From assembly GCA_033807775.1 (NCBI GenBank), contig CM066326.1, forward strand, positions 88,388,873 through 88,452,872: a DNA stretch of 64,000 nt. The letters are read 5' to 3'. Positions within the stretch are counted from its first letter, which is position 1. The number at the start of each line of letters is the position of its first letter. The position numbers and the translations under genes were made by a program. The DNA comes from Saussurea involucrata (taxonomy: Eukaryota; Streptophyta; Magnoliopsida; Asterales; Asteraceae). The notes under the pieces are model-generated. The model saw only the letters and a list, made by a program, of their open reading frames with translations, did no database searches and was not told the DNA's origin. Shown piece by piece: positions 10,856-19,825 of the stretch.

Positions 10856-12697
10856 TTAAGTAGATTTTGGTACCCAATGGAACTTGGGTCCCGGCTTGTT
10901 ATGTGCAGTTTGATTTGAAGAAATATTATAAGTACCATACCAGTACTGAACATTTTCTTTCTTGACAAAATCATGAGTTCCACAATAAGAACAACATATT
11001 TGCTTTTGTGCTAACCTAATCAAATGATTTGCAGAATAGATAGGATTAGGTTTCACAAAAGACTTACCTTTAGGAGCGTTGTTCTTCTTGTTCACCGCGG
11101 GTGGAGGAACATATGACTTTGGGGCATCTTTTTCAGGAGTTGTACCTTTTGCTCTCCAAACCATCTTGACTCTTTTGAAAACAGGATTTTCTGTAGGCTT
11201 TGAAATAGAAGCATTCAAGTTATCAACAGAATGATTATAAAAGAGGTTAGAAGGACGAATCTGATTCTTTGAGAATCCCTTTGATTTGTCAAATCCCTTT
11301 GAAGAAACATCTTTATGGATTGAACTTGAAGCCGTTTTAAATGAAAATTTGGAACCAGTTGAGGCAACAAGTGGCTTCTTCTCCTTCATACACTCAGTGG
11401 ATAAATCTGATAGCTTCCTTGTCAGTTTCCTTATTTCATTTTGAAAAAAATGTCTTTCATGCGCATAAACATCTTTCACACTCTTTGCTTTAAAATCTTC
11501 AACTTTCTTCTTTTCAAGTTCTTTTCTTTCGATGTCTAATTCTTTCTCCAAATTAGATATTTTCAGTGAAGGCTCAACAATCTTTCCCTCAAAGGATTTT
11601 CTCTCAACATTAAACTCTGCTCTTTCCTTCTCAAGCTTTTCTTTCTCAAGAAATAATATCTTTTGAAAATCAGAACCTTGTTTGGAGAGTTTTAAGCATT
11701 GAAGCTCTACAGCTTTCTTTTCTTCAAAGTTCTTCTTTGAAAATTCAGAAAATTTCTTTTCAGATTTTTCTCTTTCACTGTTTAAAAGAATTGTAAGCAT
11801 GACTTCCTTCTCTATCTCAAAAGCAATTATGTCTTCATCTCGAATGTCTTGAATCTTGCTTTCGAGATCTACGAGCTTCTGTTCGAGTACCAAAGGAGGG
11901 TAATAGATTTTTCCTTCAAAAACAGGTTTAGATTCCTTATCCTTTGGTTTCTCAACAATATAACTTTGAAAATAGTCATTAGACAAGGTTTGTTTCCAAT
12001 TCCAAACCAGTGCCTTCCCATTTTCACAATCATAACAAAAAGGAAGTTGCATTGTCACAGTTGTTTTTCGTTTAATCTCTTCCTCAGCCCCATGTTCTTC
12101 CTCATTAAGCCAGTTGATTCTGTATTTAGGTTCTATGGATGGAAGCTTAAGCCATTCAAACTTGTAAAGACATGGTGCCTTTTTCAAAGCATTTTCCAAG
12201 TAATGAGGATTGTCAAATCCCAAACCCCATTTGTCATTGTAGTATCTAAAGTTCTTCGGCTTGTTAAGATGAATCGTCTGTTCAGTCTGGCCTATTTTGT
12301 ACAACTTTTCCTCCAGAATATTTGCTTTCTCGGTTAATTCGGAGTTTCTATCTTTGTAAGAATTCAACAATTGTTCAAGCTCAATCTTCCTATTTTCAGA
12401 AACTCTTACTTTTTCTTCCATTTCATCCATTCTGTTCCGGAAATAAGTTCGAGATTGTTCGATCTCAACTCGTTCCTTTTTCAACCCATCATTTAACTTA
12501 TTATGTTCAATGATTAGTTGTCTTTGAGATGCTATTGTTTCATGAACTTTTCTTAGTTTTTCAGTTAGATCAACTGCTTGTGATTCAACTTTTGCTTCAG
12601 GAGCTGACATCTTGTCCTTGAGAGTAGTAGTTTCCTCTGAGCTTGCCTTGGGTTTGTCTGTTGATGAATCATTCCAACCCATATATTCTAGCGCCAT
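10856..12697 (-). CDS. Gag-like coiled-coil protein of element A
   Basis: An uninterrupted 613-codon ORF. Residues about 45-125 and 280-440 are Lys/Glu-rich heptad-like coiled coils. A central segment (about 140-250) has aromatic motifs such as [15 protein letters not shown]. The last 60 residues carry a degenerate zinc-knuckle-like [13 protein letters not shown] and end in WVPKST, as in Copia gag proteins. It lacks a recognisable UBN2 gag core. The ATG at 12697-12695 is unusual: it is supplied by the chimeric junction. The stub at 28538 shows the original protein began five codons upstream with another ATG. Related to the broken B gag at 5014. Role by family: element RNA packaging; whether it is expressed is unknown. 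Confidence 0.75.
   Translation of the reverse strand: MALEYMGWNDSSTDKPKASSEETTTLKDKMSAPEAKVESQAVDLTEKLRKVHETIASQRQLIIEHNKLNDGLKKERVEIEQSRTYFRNRMDEMEEKVRVSENRKIELEQLLNSYKDRNSELTEKANILEEKLYKIGQTEQTIHLNKPKNFRYYNDKWGLGFDNPHYLENALKKAPCLYKFEWLKLPSIEPKYRINWLNEEEHGAEEEIKRKTTVTMQLPFCYDCENGKALVWNWKQTLSNDYFQSYIVEKPKDKESKPVFEGKIYYPPLVLEQKLVDLESKIQDIRDEDIIAFEIEKEVMLTILLNSEREKSEKKFSEFSKKNFEEKKAVELQCLKLSKQGSDFQKILFLEKEKLEKERAEFNVERKSFEGKIVEPSLKISNLEKELDIERKELEKKKVEDFKAKSVKDVYAHERHFFQNEIRKLTRKLSDLSTECMKEKKPLVASTGSKFSFKTASSSIHKDVSSKGFDKSKGFSKNQIRPSNLFYNHSVDNLNASISKPTENPVFKRVKMVWRAKGTTPEKDAPKSYVPPPAVNKKNNAPKGKSFVKPNPIYSANHLIRLAQKQICCSYCGTHDFVKKENVQYWYGTYNISSNQTAHNKPGPKFHWVPKST
12563..12694 (-). repeat. 132-bp direct repeat flanking the pol/ORF3 block (left)
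   Basis: The gag N-terminal segment here recurs at 28392-28523 in the same orientation, with the same length and two base differences. The two copies bracket 12695-28391. Confidence 0.85.
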
Positions 12698-15141
12698 ATG
12701 AATTAATCAATAATAGAAAACCTGTTATACACTACTTTCGTGTGTTTGGATGCAGGTGCGTTATGCTAAATGACAAGGACAACTTGAATAAATTCAGTCC
12801 TAAAGGAGTGGAGGGCGTTTTCATCGGATACTCACTCACATCAAAAGCATACAGAATCTATTTCGCATCCTCCAGAACCGTGAAAGAAAGTATAAATGTC
12901 ACATTTGATGAAACCGAAGACTTGGCTTCTGTACACAACAGTTCAGAACCCGCAATCTCAGGAGTACTAGCATCTGGACAAATCCGCCCAATGATGACTA
13001 GATCTGCAAACAAGGATCAAGCTTCTTCCTCAAATAATTCTAATTCTGATGATCTTGATGTCTTGTTTGAAAATTTTTATGATGATTATTTTGATTCTAC
13101 TAAATCTTCATCTGTGAATGACAGGAATGATGTTAATACGCATCCAGCTCAGGCTACAATGTCAGGACCTTCACCGATACTGACCACACCAACTACAACA
13201 TCATCTCCTGCATCATCTTCAAGGAATACTAGCACAGAATCTCCACAAGCAGCTCAAAGAGAAAATACGAATGGTGCTTCGTCGTCGGGAACAACCTCTA
13301 ATGTCAATGGTGAAGGCACCTCCAATAGAACAGAATCATCTTCTGAAGAAACTCCGGAGGCAGTTTCAATTGACTCTCCTGTCAATGAACCTAATCCACA
13401 ACCGGAACCAACCTTGACGATAGAGTTGAACTTCGACAAGGAACCCGCCCCTACAGATCCAAACTATGGTGCTATAATTGTCCATCTCCATTCATCTAAA
13501 TGGACAAAGAGTCACCCAATTGAACAAGTCATTGGTGACGTGTCCGAACCTGTTAAAACTCGGTCTGCAACTGCCAATGAAGTTCTTTATGCTCTCTTCT
13601 TAAGTCAAGTCGAACCGGCAACAGTTCAACAAGCCTTAGAAGACCCCGATTGGATCTTTGCGATGCAAGACGAATTGAACTCCTTTGAAGCATTGAAGGT
13701 GTGGAGATTAGTTCCAAGACCCAAGGGTAAAACAGTCATTGGTACAAAGTGGGTCCTGAAGAATAAGAAAGACAAATATGGGATAGTTGTGAGAAACAAA
13801 GCTCGCTTAGTAGCAAAAGGGTATAGGCAACAAGAAGGGATAGACTATGATGAGACGTACGCACCGGTAGCTCGGCTAGAGGCAATCCAGATGTTTCTTT
13901 CCTTTGCTGCCTACAGAAACTTCACTGTTTATCAAATGGACGTGAAGACTGTATTTCTGAATGGTGTCTTGAAGGAAGAGGTGTACGTTTCTCAACCAGA
14001 AGGCTTTGTGGACAAAGATAAACCAGATCACGTCTACATTCTTGACAAAGCTCTCTACGGTCTAAAACAAGCCCCTCGCGCCTGGTATGAAGTATTATCT
14101 ACCTATCTACTTAGCGTTGGCTTTCGCAAAGGTAAAATCGACACAACTCTCTTCACTCTCTACAAAAATGGTGAGATCCTTTTAGTTCAAATTTACGTTG
14201 ATGATATTACCTTTGGTTCAACTGACTCTGGACTTTGTGACTGGTTTTCGGGCATTATGATGACTAGATTCCAAATGAGTATGATGGGAGAGATTAATTT
14301 CTTTCTCGGATTACAAGTCCAGCAATTCTCAACGGGTATCTTCATCAACCAATCTAAGTATGTGTTTGACATCTTGAAGAAATTTAAGATGGAGTACTGT
14401 ACCTCTATTGGCACACCTATGGCTCCTGGATCTAAAATTGGTCCGGATCCACATGGTGTAGATGTAGACGTTAAGAATTACCGAGGGATGATAGCCTCGT
14501 TGATGTACCTTACTACGAGTCGGCCAGATATAATGTTTGCAACATGTCTCTGTGCAAGATTTCAGGCACAACCAAAGGAATCTCACTACGGTGCAGTTAA
14601 GAGAATCTTTCGCTATCTAAAGGGAACACCGTATCTTGGCTTGTGGTACCCGAAGGGAACTGGATTCAAACTCACAGCATATTCTGATGCGGATCATGGA
14701 GGGAGTATGCTAGATCGGAAGAGCACGTCCAGACATGTGCAGTTTTTGGGTGATAAGCTAGTTAGTTGGTCTTCGAGGAAACAGAACTGTGTTTCCACAT
14801 CAACTGCGGAGGCAGAGTATGTTGTTGCGGCCAGTTGCTGTTCACAAGTTCTGTGGATGAAGACTCAGCTGATGGATTATGGTTTCAAGTATGAAAAGAT
14901 CCCCATTTACTGTGACAGTAAGAGTGCAATTGCAATATCCGCTAACCCGGTCTAGCATACGAAGACAAAACACATCGATGTCAGGTATCATTTCATTAAG
15001 GATCATGTAGAAAAAGGTACAATTGAATTATACTTTGTTCCAACAGAGCATCAACTTGCCGATCTTTTTACAAAAGCTTTGGATGAAAAACGGTTTACCT
15101 ACTTAGTATCCAAGCTTGGCATGTTGAACATGAAAGTCTAA
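12698..15141 (+). pseudogene. Copia pol fragment: integrase end, reverse transcriptase, RNase H
   Basis: The frame opens abruptly in the integrase C-terminal region ([20 protein letters not shown]), so protease and most of integrase are missing. A Ser/Thr-rich linker follows (12950-13450), then a Ty1/copia reverse transcriptase with [32 protein letters not shown] and the catalytic YVDD (near 14195), then RNase H with [15 protein letters not shown] and CDSKSAI. An in-frame TAG at 14953-14955 replaces the codon before HTKTKHID; coding similarity resumes to the normal end at 15141. It runs opposite to host element A. The first 18 codons of the longest ORF (from 12643) are antisense gag. Not functional as it stands. 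Confidence 0.92.
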
Positions 15142-15643
15142 AACTCTATATTGATTATAAAATGGATGGAAATATGTGTATTTCAATCTAGCTATATTCA
15201 TCTAGATTGATACATTCAAGTTTTCATCACATTCTATTTTCAATATAAGATATTTTACTTTCATGTATTTGTTGTTTTCATGTTTTATTCTTTTGTTACT
15301 TTACACTTTTGTTATGGTACTTGTGTCTGCATAAGGTGTGTTCATAGTCTCAGGGGGAGTACAATAAAAGATAAATGCACAAGAATAGGGGGAGCGTGCA
15401 TATCTAACTTAGATTGTAAGTGTTGCTTTCATGTGCCTCTTACTTGAAGATCACAAGGTACGTTCTCTAATTTGTTTTAGACACAAACTCTTAGATGATG
15501 AAAATCAATTTTTCTAAACATACTAGCATCATTTAAGGGGGAGTGAAAATATTTCAAAACCTTGCGTGTTTAATCAATTGGAAGTTGGACATCTTCCAAT
15601 GTGATAAAAATTTTCAAAATTTAATCTGAAAAATGTCCAAGTC

Positions 15644-15845
15644 TCACTGATATCGCAATCATCACTTGCGATATCTCAGTGAACAGTATGATATCGCAAC
15701 CTTCTTTTGCGATATCTCAATGCACTTAATTGGTTTCCATATCGCAACTGTTCATTGCGATATGGGTGTGTGAACAGTATCATGTCGCAACCCTCTGTTG
15801 CGATATGATGGACCGTCATGTCGCAACTTGTTCATTGCGACATGA
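15644..15845 (+). ncRNA. Five tandem hairpins with covarying stems
   Basis: Stem pairs at 15649-15658/15666-15675, 15690-15699/15707-15716, 15737-15747/15755-15765, 15779-15790/15798-15809 and 15816-15826/15835-15845. Loops are 7, 7, 7, 7 and 8 nt. Stems are GATATCGCAA, GATATCGCAA, CATATCGCAA, CATGTCGCAA and CATGTCGCAA with matching partners. The outer G-C flips to C-G, one A-U becomes G-C, and hairpin 4 keeps pairing through a G-U. The first hairpin has an outer TCACT/AGTGA extension. Function unknown. Confidence 0.6.
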
Positions 15846-16385
15846 TGACACGTGGCAGGTCAAACCTTTGGACCAATCTTGTGTTGCCACGTGTCCACAA
15901 ATTCAAACTCGTTTAAAAGAAGGGTTTTGACTTTTCAAACATATCTCAACCCAAACCCTCTGAAACTCTCACTCAAAAAACCCTCTCAAACTCTCTCTCT
16001 CTGAACCTGCGACTCATCGACTTCAAGAAGGATTTCGTATTTTTGATCCGTTCATTTCATTCAGATCTATATCGAGGTACATCTCTTAAAATCTCAGTCG
16101 ATTTGGTCCACAAAATCGCATGTTATTGACTGTTTTAGGGTTCTAGGTTTGATAATTTTTGAATCCGCTTAAAATCATCGTGTTCGTGTGTTTGAGTTGT
16201 TAGAAATGATTAGGGTTTACTCACGTAGGTATTGCGAGCATAATGATATAGATTTTAACATGTTTTGATCGAAAAATAGAAAATCTGGGCTTGAACACTT
16301 AGGATATTTTCAGTGTTCAAGCATGTCGCAACCAACTATCATTCAAACCTTCATCCATGTCGCAATGGTCAAACATTCATCCATA

Positions 16386-16433
16386 TCGCAACTGTGAGTT
16401 GCGACAAGACCATATCGCAACCTTCAGTTGCGA
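16386..16433 (+). repeat. Two further TCGCAA hairpins
   Basis: TCGCAACT/AGTTGCGA (16386-16393, 16397-16404; 3-nt loop) and TCGCAAC/GTTGCGA (16415-16421, 16427-16433; 5-nt loop). Unpaired TCGCAA copies lie nearby (16325-16380). Same motif as the 15644-15845 array but with shorter loops. Confidence 0.6.
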
Positions 16434-16575
16434 CAACCTCTTGTCACTACTTCATTGCGATATCGCCATTGCTTGTGATGTGGGTTACGACATGCCCAAG
16501 ACTTAGGATTTTTTGAAAAATATTTTTCAAGTCAAGTTCAATTTTGGCTCGATTCTAAACTGTGTACTGGTTCAG

Positions 16576-16611
16576 ATGGCTGATCATGATGACAATGCTT
16601 CGGATGACAAC
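16576..16611 (+). pseudogene. ORF3, first 12 codons
   Basis: ATG at 16576 opens an acidic start (MADHDDNASDDN). It is cut at ACAAC (16607-16611) by the TRIM/Gypsy insertion. The remainder starts at 26399, where ACAAC is repeated. Removing the insertion and one ACAAC rejoins the reading frame without a shift. Confidence 0.8.
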
Positions 16612-17331
16612 TGTAACACCCCGCTTACCACGACACAATATTGTCCGCTTTGCCCCACTGGCTCACGGCTTTGTTCTTGGCGACCTGACAAGGACTTCGC
16701 AAGGACTTCCCAGGAGGTCACCCATCCTGGTACTACTCCCACCCAAGCACGCTTAACCACAGAGTTCCCAAGGAACCCGCATGCTTGTGGCCCCAAAACG
16801 CGTTGTGTCTGGTAAGGCCAAGGTTTACTAATATACCCAGCATCTCTCCTGTCCACGGCCGATGTGGGATATGCCTAAGGTGTTACACACACCCCCCCTT
16901 AGGGACTCATCGTCCTCGATGAGGTTTGCCCCACCATCCCGAACGGCACAGGAGTGGCTCTGATACCATTTGTAACACCCCGCTTACCACGACACAATAT
17001 TGTCCGCTTTGCCCCACTGGCTCACGGCTTTGTTCTTGGCGACCTGACAAGGACTTCGCAAGGACTTCCCAGGAGGTCACCCATCCTGGTACTACTCCCA
17101 CCCAAGCACGCTTAACCACAGAGTTCCCAAGGAACCCGCATGCTTGTGGCCCCAAAACGCGTTGTGTCTGGTAAGGCCAAGGTTTACTAATATACCCAGC
17201 ATCTCTCCTGTCCACGACCGATGTGGGATATGCCTAAGGTGTTACACACACCCCCCCTTAGGGTAAGAACAAAGCCGTGAACCAGTGGGGCAAAGCGGAC
17301 AATATTGTGTCGTGGTAAGCGGGGTGTTACA
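16612..17331 (-). mobile_element. TRIM: miniature LTR retroelement with an inverted extra LTR end
   Basis: Two 276-bp terminal repeats (16612-16887, 16971-17246), starting TGTAACACC and ending GGTGTTACA as written, flank only 83 bp. TGGTATCAGAGCCA read in reverse at 16955-16968 is a methionine-tRNA primer site, so the element runs on the minus strand; a C-rich tract (CCCCCCC) next to 16888 is its polypurine tract. After the second LTR another tract (17247-17264) and an inverted 67-bp LTR end (17265-17331) follow, giving a foldback. Non-coding: the ORFs through it occur identically in both LTRs. Confidence 0.85.
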
Positions 17332-19810
17332 ATAAGCCCATGTCCCGGTGCGTTTATTATTAATTTTTTTTTAATTATTTAAAATGTCCACCTTTTAATA
17401 GTTTTGGTTATCGGTTGATGTCGAAATGGACTTATTGCGAATTTTGGTTGCACTTTTGGGTAGTTTGAGATGTTCTTAGAAGTCTAGGGGCCTTTCCGTC
17501 TTTTTGGTGAACCTTAAGCATGGACTCGGCCCATGCAGCCGAGCCCCTTCTTCTTCTCGTTATTTTTTATACGGCCTCAACACCCTTTGTTTTCTTATTT
17601 TCCTTGTTAGCCAAGCAATCCCAAACGAATTCCACAAAACCCTACGGCCATTCTTATTTCCTTGTGAGGCCGTGAGTTTTATCGAGAAAGCGAGAAAGAG
17701 TGAGATCTGCAGTCGCCGGAAAAAGAGAGAGAGAGACCGCCGGAAGTCGCCGTCACCACATCCTGCTGTTCGCCGGAGTTTCGAGGGAGGGAGGATCGAG
17801 TGCGGTTACGTGGCGTCGTCGTAAGGTAATCACCTCATCTGTTTTGTTTTCTTTCCTTCTTGTTCCCGTCGCCGCCGCCGTTCACCGCCGCTGTGGCGGT
17901 GGTGGATGGACGGCCGTGGCTGCCGTTGTGGATGCGTGTGCGTGAGGCTGGTCGAGAGAGAGAGGGAGAATGGTCGGGTTGTTGTCTCGTGCGATCGTAA
18001 TCGAAAAACCACCGCCGGTCGCCACCGGCGACCACCACTGCCGGAGATGGCAGTGGGTGGCGCGTGGTCGTGACCTGACCTTTGTCACTATAGAGCCCTT
18101 AACCCGTGACTTAATCGTTAAAGCCGAATAGTTTAAACCGTCGGTTCTAAAATCACTTTTTATGCGAAAATATGGTTCAGCCCCTGTTTTGTGTCGGCAA
18201 TAACTTTTCCGTCGTAACTCCGTTTGAGCCGAAACTGGCGCCCACGGTTCAAGTTCAGGGTCGAGCACGTTTTCCGTGTTTTAGTAGAAAACTGGTTCGG
18301 TCTCTAGCTGGGCGAAAAAGTGGTCGCAAGTTCGGTGTTTCGTCATTTTATGTGAAAATTAGTTTTCTGTCCAGTTCGTATTTCGGCCATAACTTTCTCG
18401 TCGTAACTCGGTTTGAGGCGATTCTGGTGTCCACGGTTCACATTCTGTGTCGGGCACGTTTTTCGTGTTTTAGCGAAAGGCTGGTTCGGCCCCTAGCTAG
18501 GCGGAAAACTTCTGTTTTTACAGCAGGTCGGTAAACCGACAGTGTTGTAATCTGCCACTGTTTTGTCATGGTCATAACTTTCTGCTCGTAACTCGGTTTG
18601 GGGTGAAATCGGTGTCAAAAGTTCCCTTTTTGAGTCTAGAAACTTTTCTGTGTTTCGTGCAAAACCCAGTTCGGGACGTAGCATGGGTCGATTTGTCGTT
18701 TTATACTGAAGGGTGCTGAATTTTCGCTGTTCCGGAATCTGTTTTTGTAAAATCCGTAGTAAATTGTAGAAAAATCGTTAGGAGGCGTATAATATGTCCT
18801 TGGAACACTAACTCAGAGGACTTTCTGGTCATGAAATAATATTGGGTTTTTTCTGGGTTTAAAGGGGTCGAAACAGGTCCCGAACAGACCTGTTTTGGGT
18901 GAACGGAAGATAGTTTTAGTGACGGTTTAAGCGTGTGTCGTGCCATAGGGTCCGGGTCTCGTATTGACACGTTTTAACATGCGTTTAGGTGCTGGGAAGT
19001 GACCGTAATTGTGGAGCTTGAATTGTGTTGTTAAGCTGGGCGCGCATTCGAGGTGAGTTCTCTCACTGTGTAGTTAGGGGTTGTATGCATGTCATAATAG
19101 TTTGTATGTACTATTGTCTTTGTGGTGTGAACTAGTTGTTTGTGGTGTGTAATATTTGATTGGTTTGAATGCTTGGTATAAATGTGTTACATTACAATTC
19201 GGTGGGACCGAGGCCTCGATGGTACTGAGGTGTTGGTTACATTACAATTCGGTGGGACCGAGGCCTCGATGATACTGAGGTGTTGGTTACATTACAATTC
19301 GGTGGGACCGAGGCCTCGATGGTACTGAGGTGTTGGATACATTACAATTCGGTGGGACCGAGGCCTCGATGGTACTGAGGTGTTGGATACATTACAATTC
19401 GGTGGGACCGAGGCCTCGATGGTACTGAGGTGTTGGATACATAATTACTTGTAGATGTTTACTCGTTTTATGTAACTGTGATGTTGTTGCTTATGTGCGG
19501 ATAGGGGTGATGTGTATATAATTCCTATATGCGCATGTGTTGGAATTCACTAAGCTTCGTGCTTACCCTTTCCCAATAAACTGTGGTTTCAGGTACGGGC
19601 GGCTCCAAGGCGTGACGAGTACACACTGGCGCGCGAGAAGAGCTGGTTGCTTTATGATTTTAATAATTAAACGTTTATTCCGCTGGTTTTATTTTATAAA
19701 GACATTAATTATGTGTTTGCAAACGAAACGTTGGGATCATTTATTGAGTTGTTATCAATGAATTGTTTATTTAAAAATTTAAATTTGCTTGTAATTTTTG
19801 GGACGTTACA
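17332..19810 (+). repeat. 5' LTR of the LARD-like element
   Basis: Ends GGGACGTTACA. Carries a CT- and CCGCCG-rich middle (17690-18060) and five tandem 50-bp units (19186-19435). The ORFs within it (such as 17504-17824) recur in the 3' LTR and show no protein family. Confidence 0.9.
19186..19435 (+). repeat. 50-bp tandem repeat, five units
   Basis: The unit contains GGTGGGACCGAGGCCTCGAT. Five copies here against four in the partner LTR (25824-26023), so one unit was gained or lost after insertion or during reverse transcription. Confidence 0.95.
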
Positions 19811-19812
19811 AC

Positions 19813-19825
19813 TTGGTATCAGAGC
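19813..19825 (+). other. Primer-binding site of the LARD-like element
   Basis: TGGTATCAGAGCA two bases after the LTR end; the usual initiator methionine tRNA site. Confidence 0.9.

Larger units (their letters stand above)
15142..16575 (+). other. Pol-ORF3 spacer with promoter-like features
   Basis: Three GGGGGAG tracts follow pol (15354-15545), as in Copia 3' regions. Then come a five-hairpin array (15644-15845), an inverted G-box pair (ACACGTGGCA near 15848, TGCCACGTGT near 15885) and a CT-rich stretch (about 15965-16005). GAGGTACATC near 16074 looks like a splice donor and GGTTCAG at 16569-16575 like an acceptor directly before the ORF3 ATG. This arrangement resembles a separate promoter plus 5' UTR intron for ORF3; that is inference. 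Confidence 0.5.

Noticed and set aside
11849..12337. 162-codon plus-strand ORF opposite the A gag
   Set aside because: Antisense shadow of the 613-codon gag; Phe/Leu-rich with no family.
16513..17215. ORFs of 64-102 codons in both frames across the TRIM
   Set aside because: They are identical in both terminal repeats and lie in a non-coding miniature element with primer site and purine tract.
17504..17824. Small ORFs in the long LTR, repeated at 24125-24442
   Set aside because: They sit inside LTRs, change frame between the two copies because of small indels and have no family resemblance; conserved only because the LTRs are recent copies.
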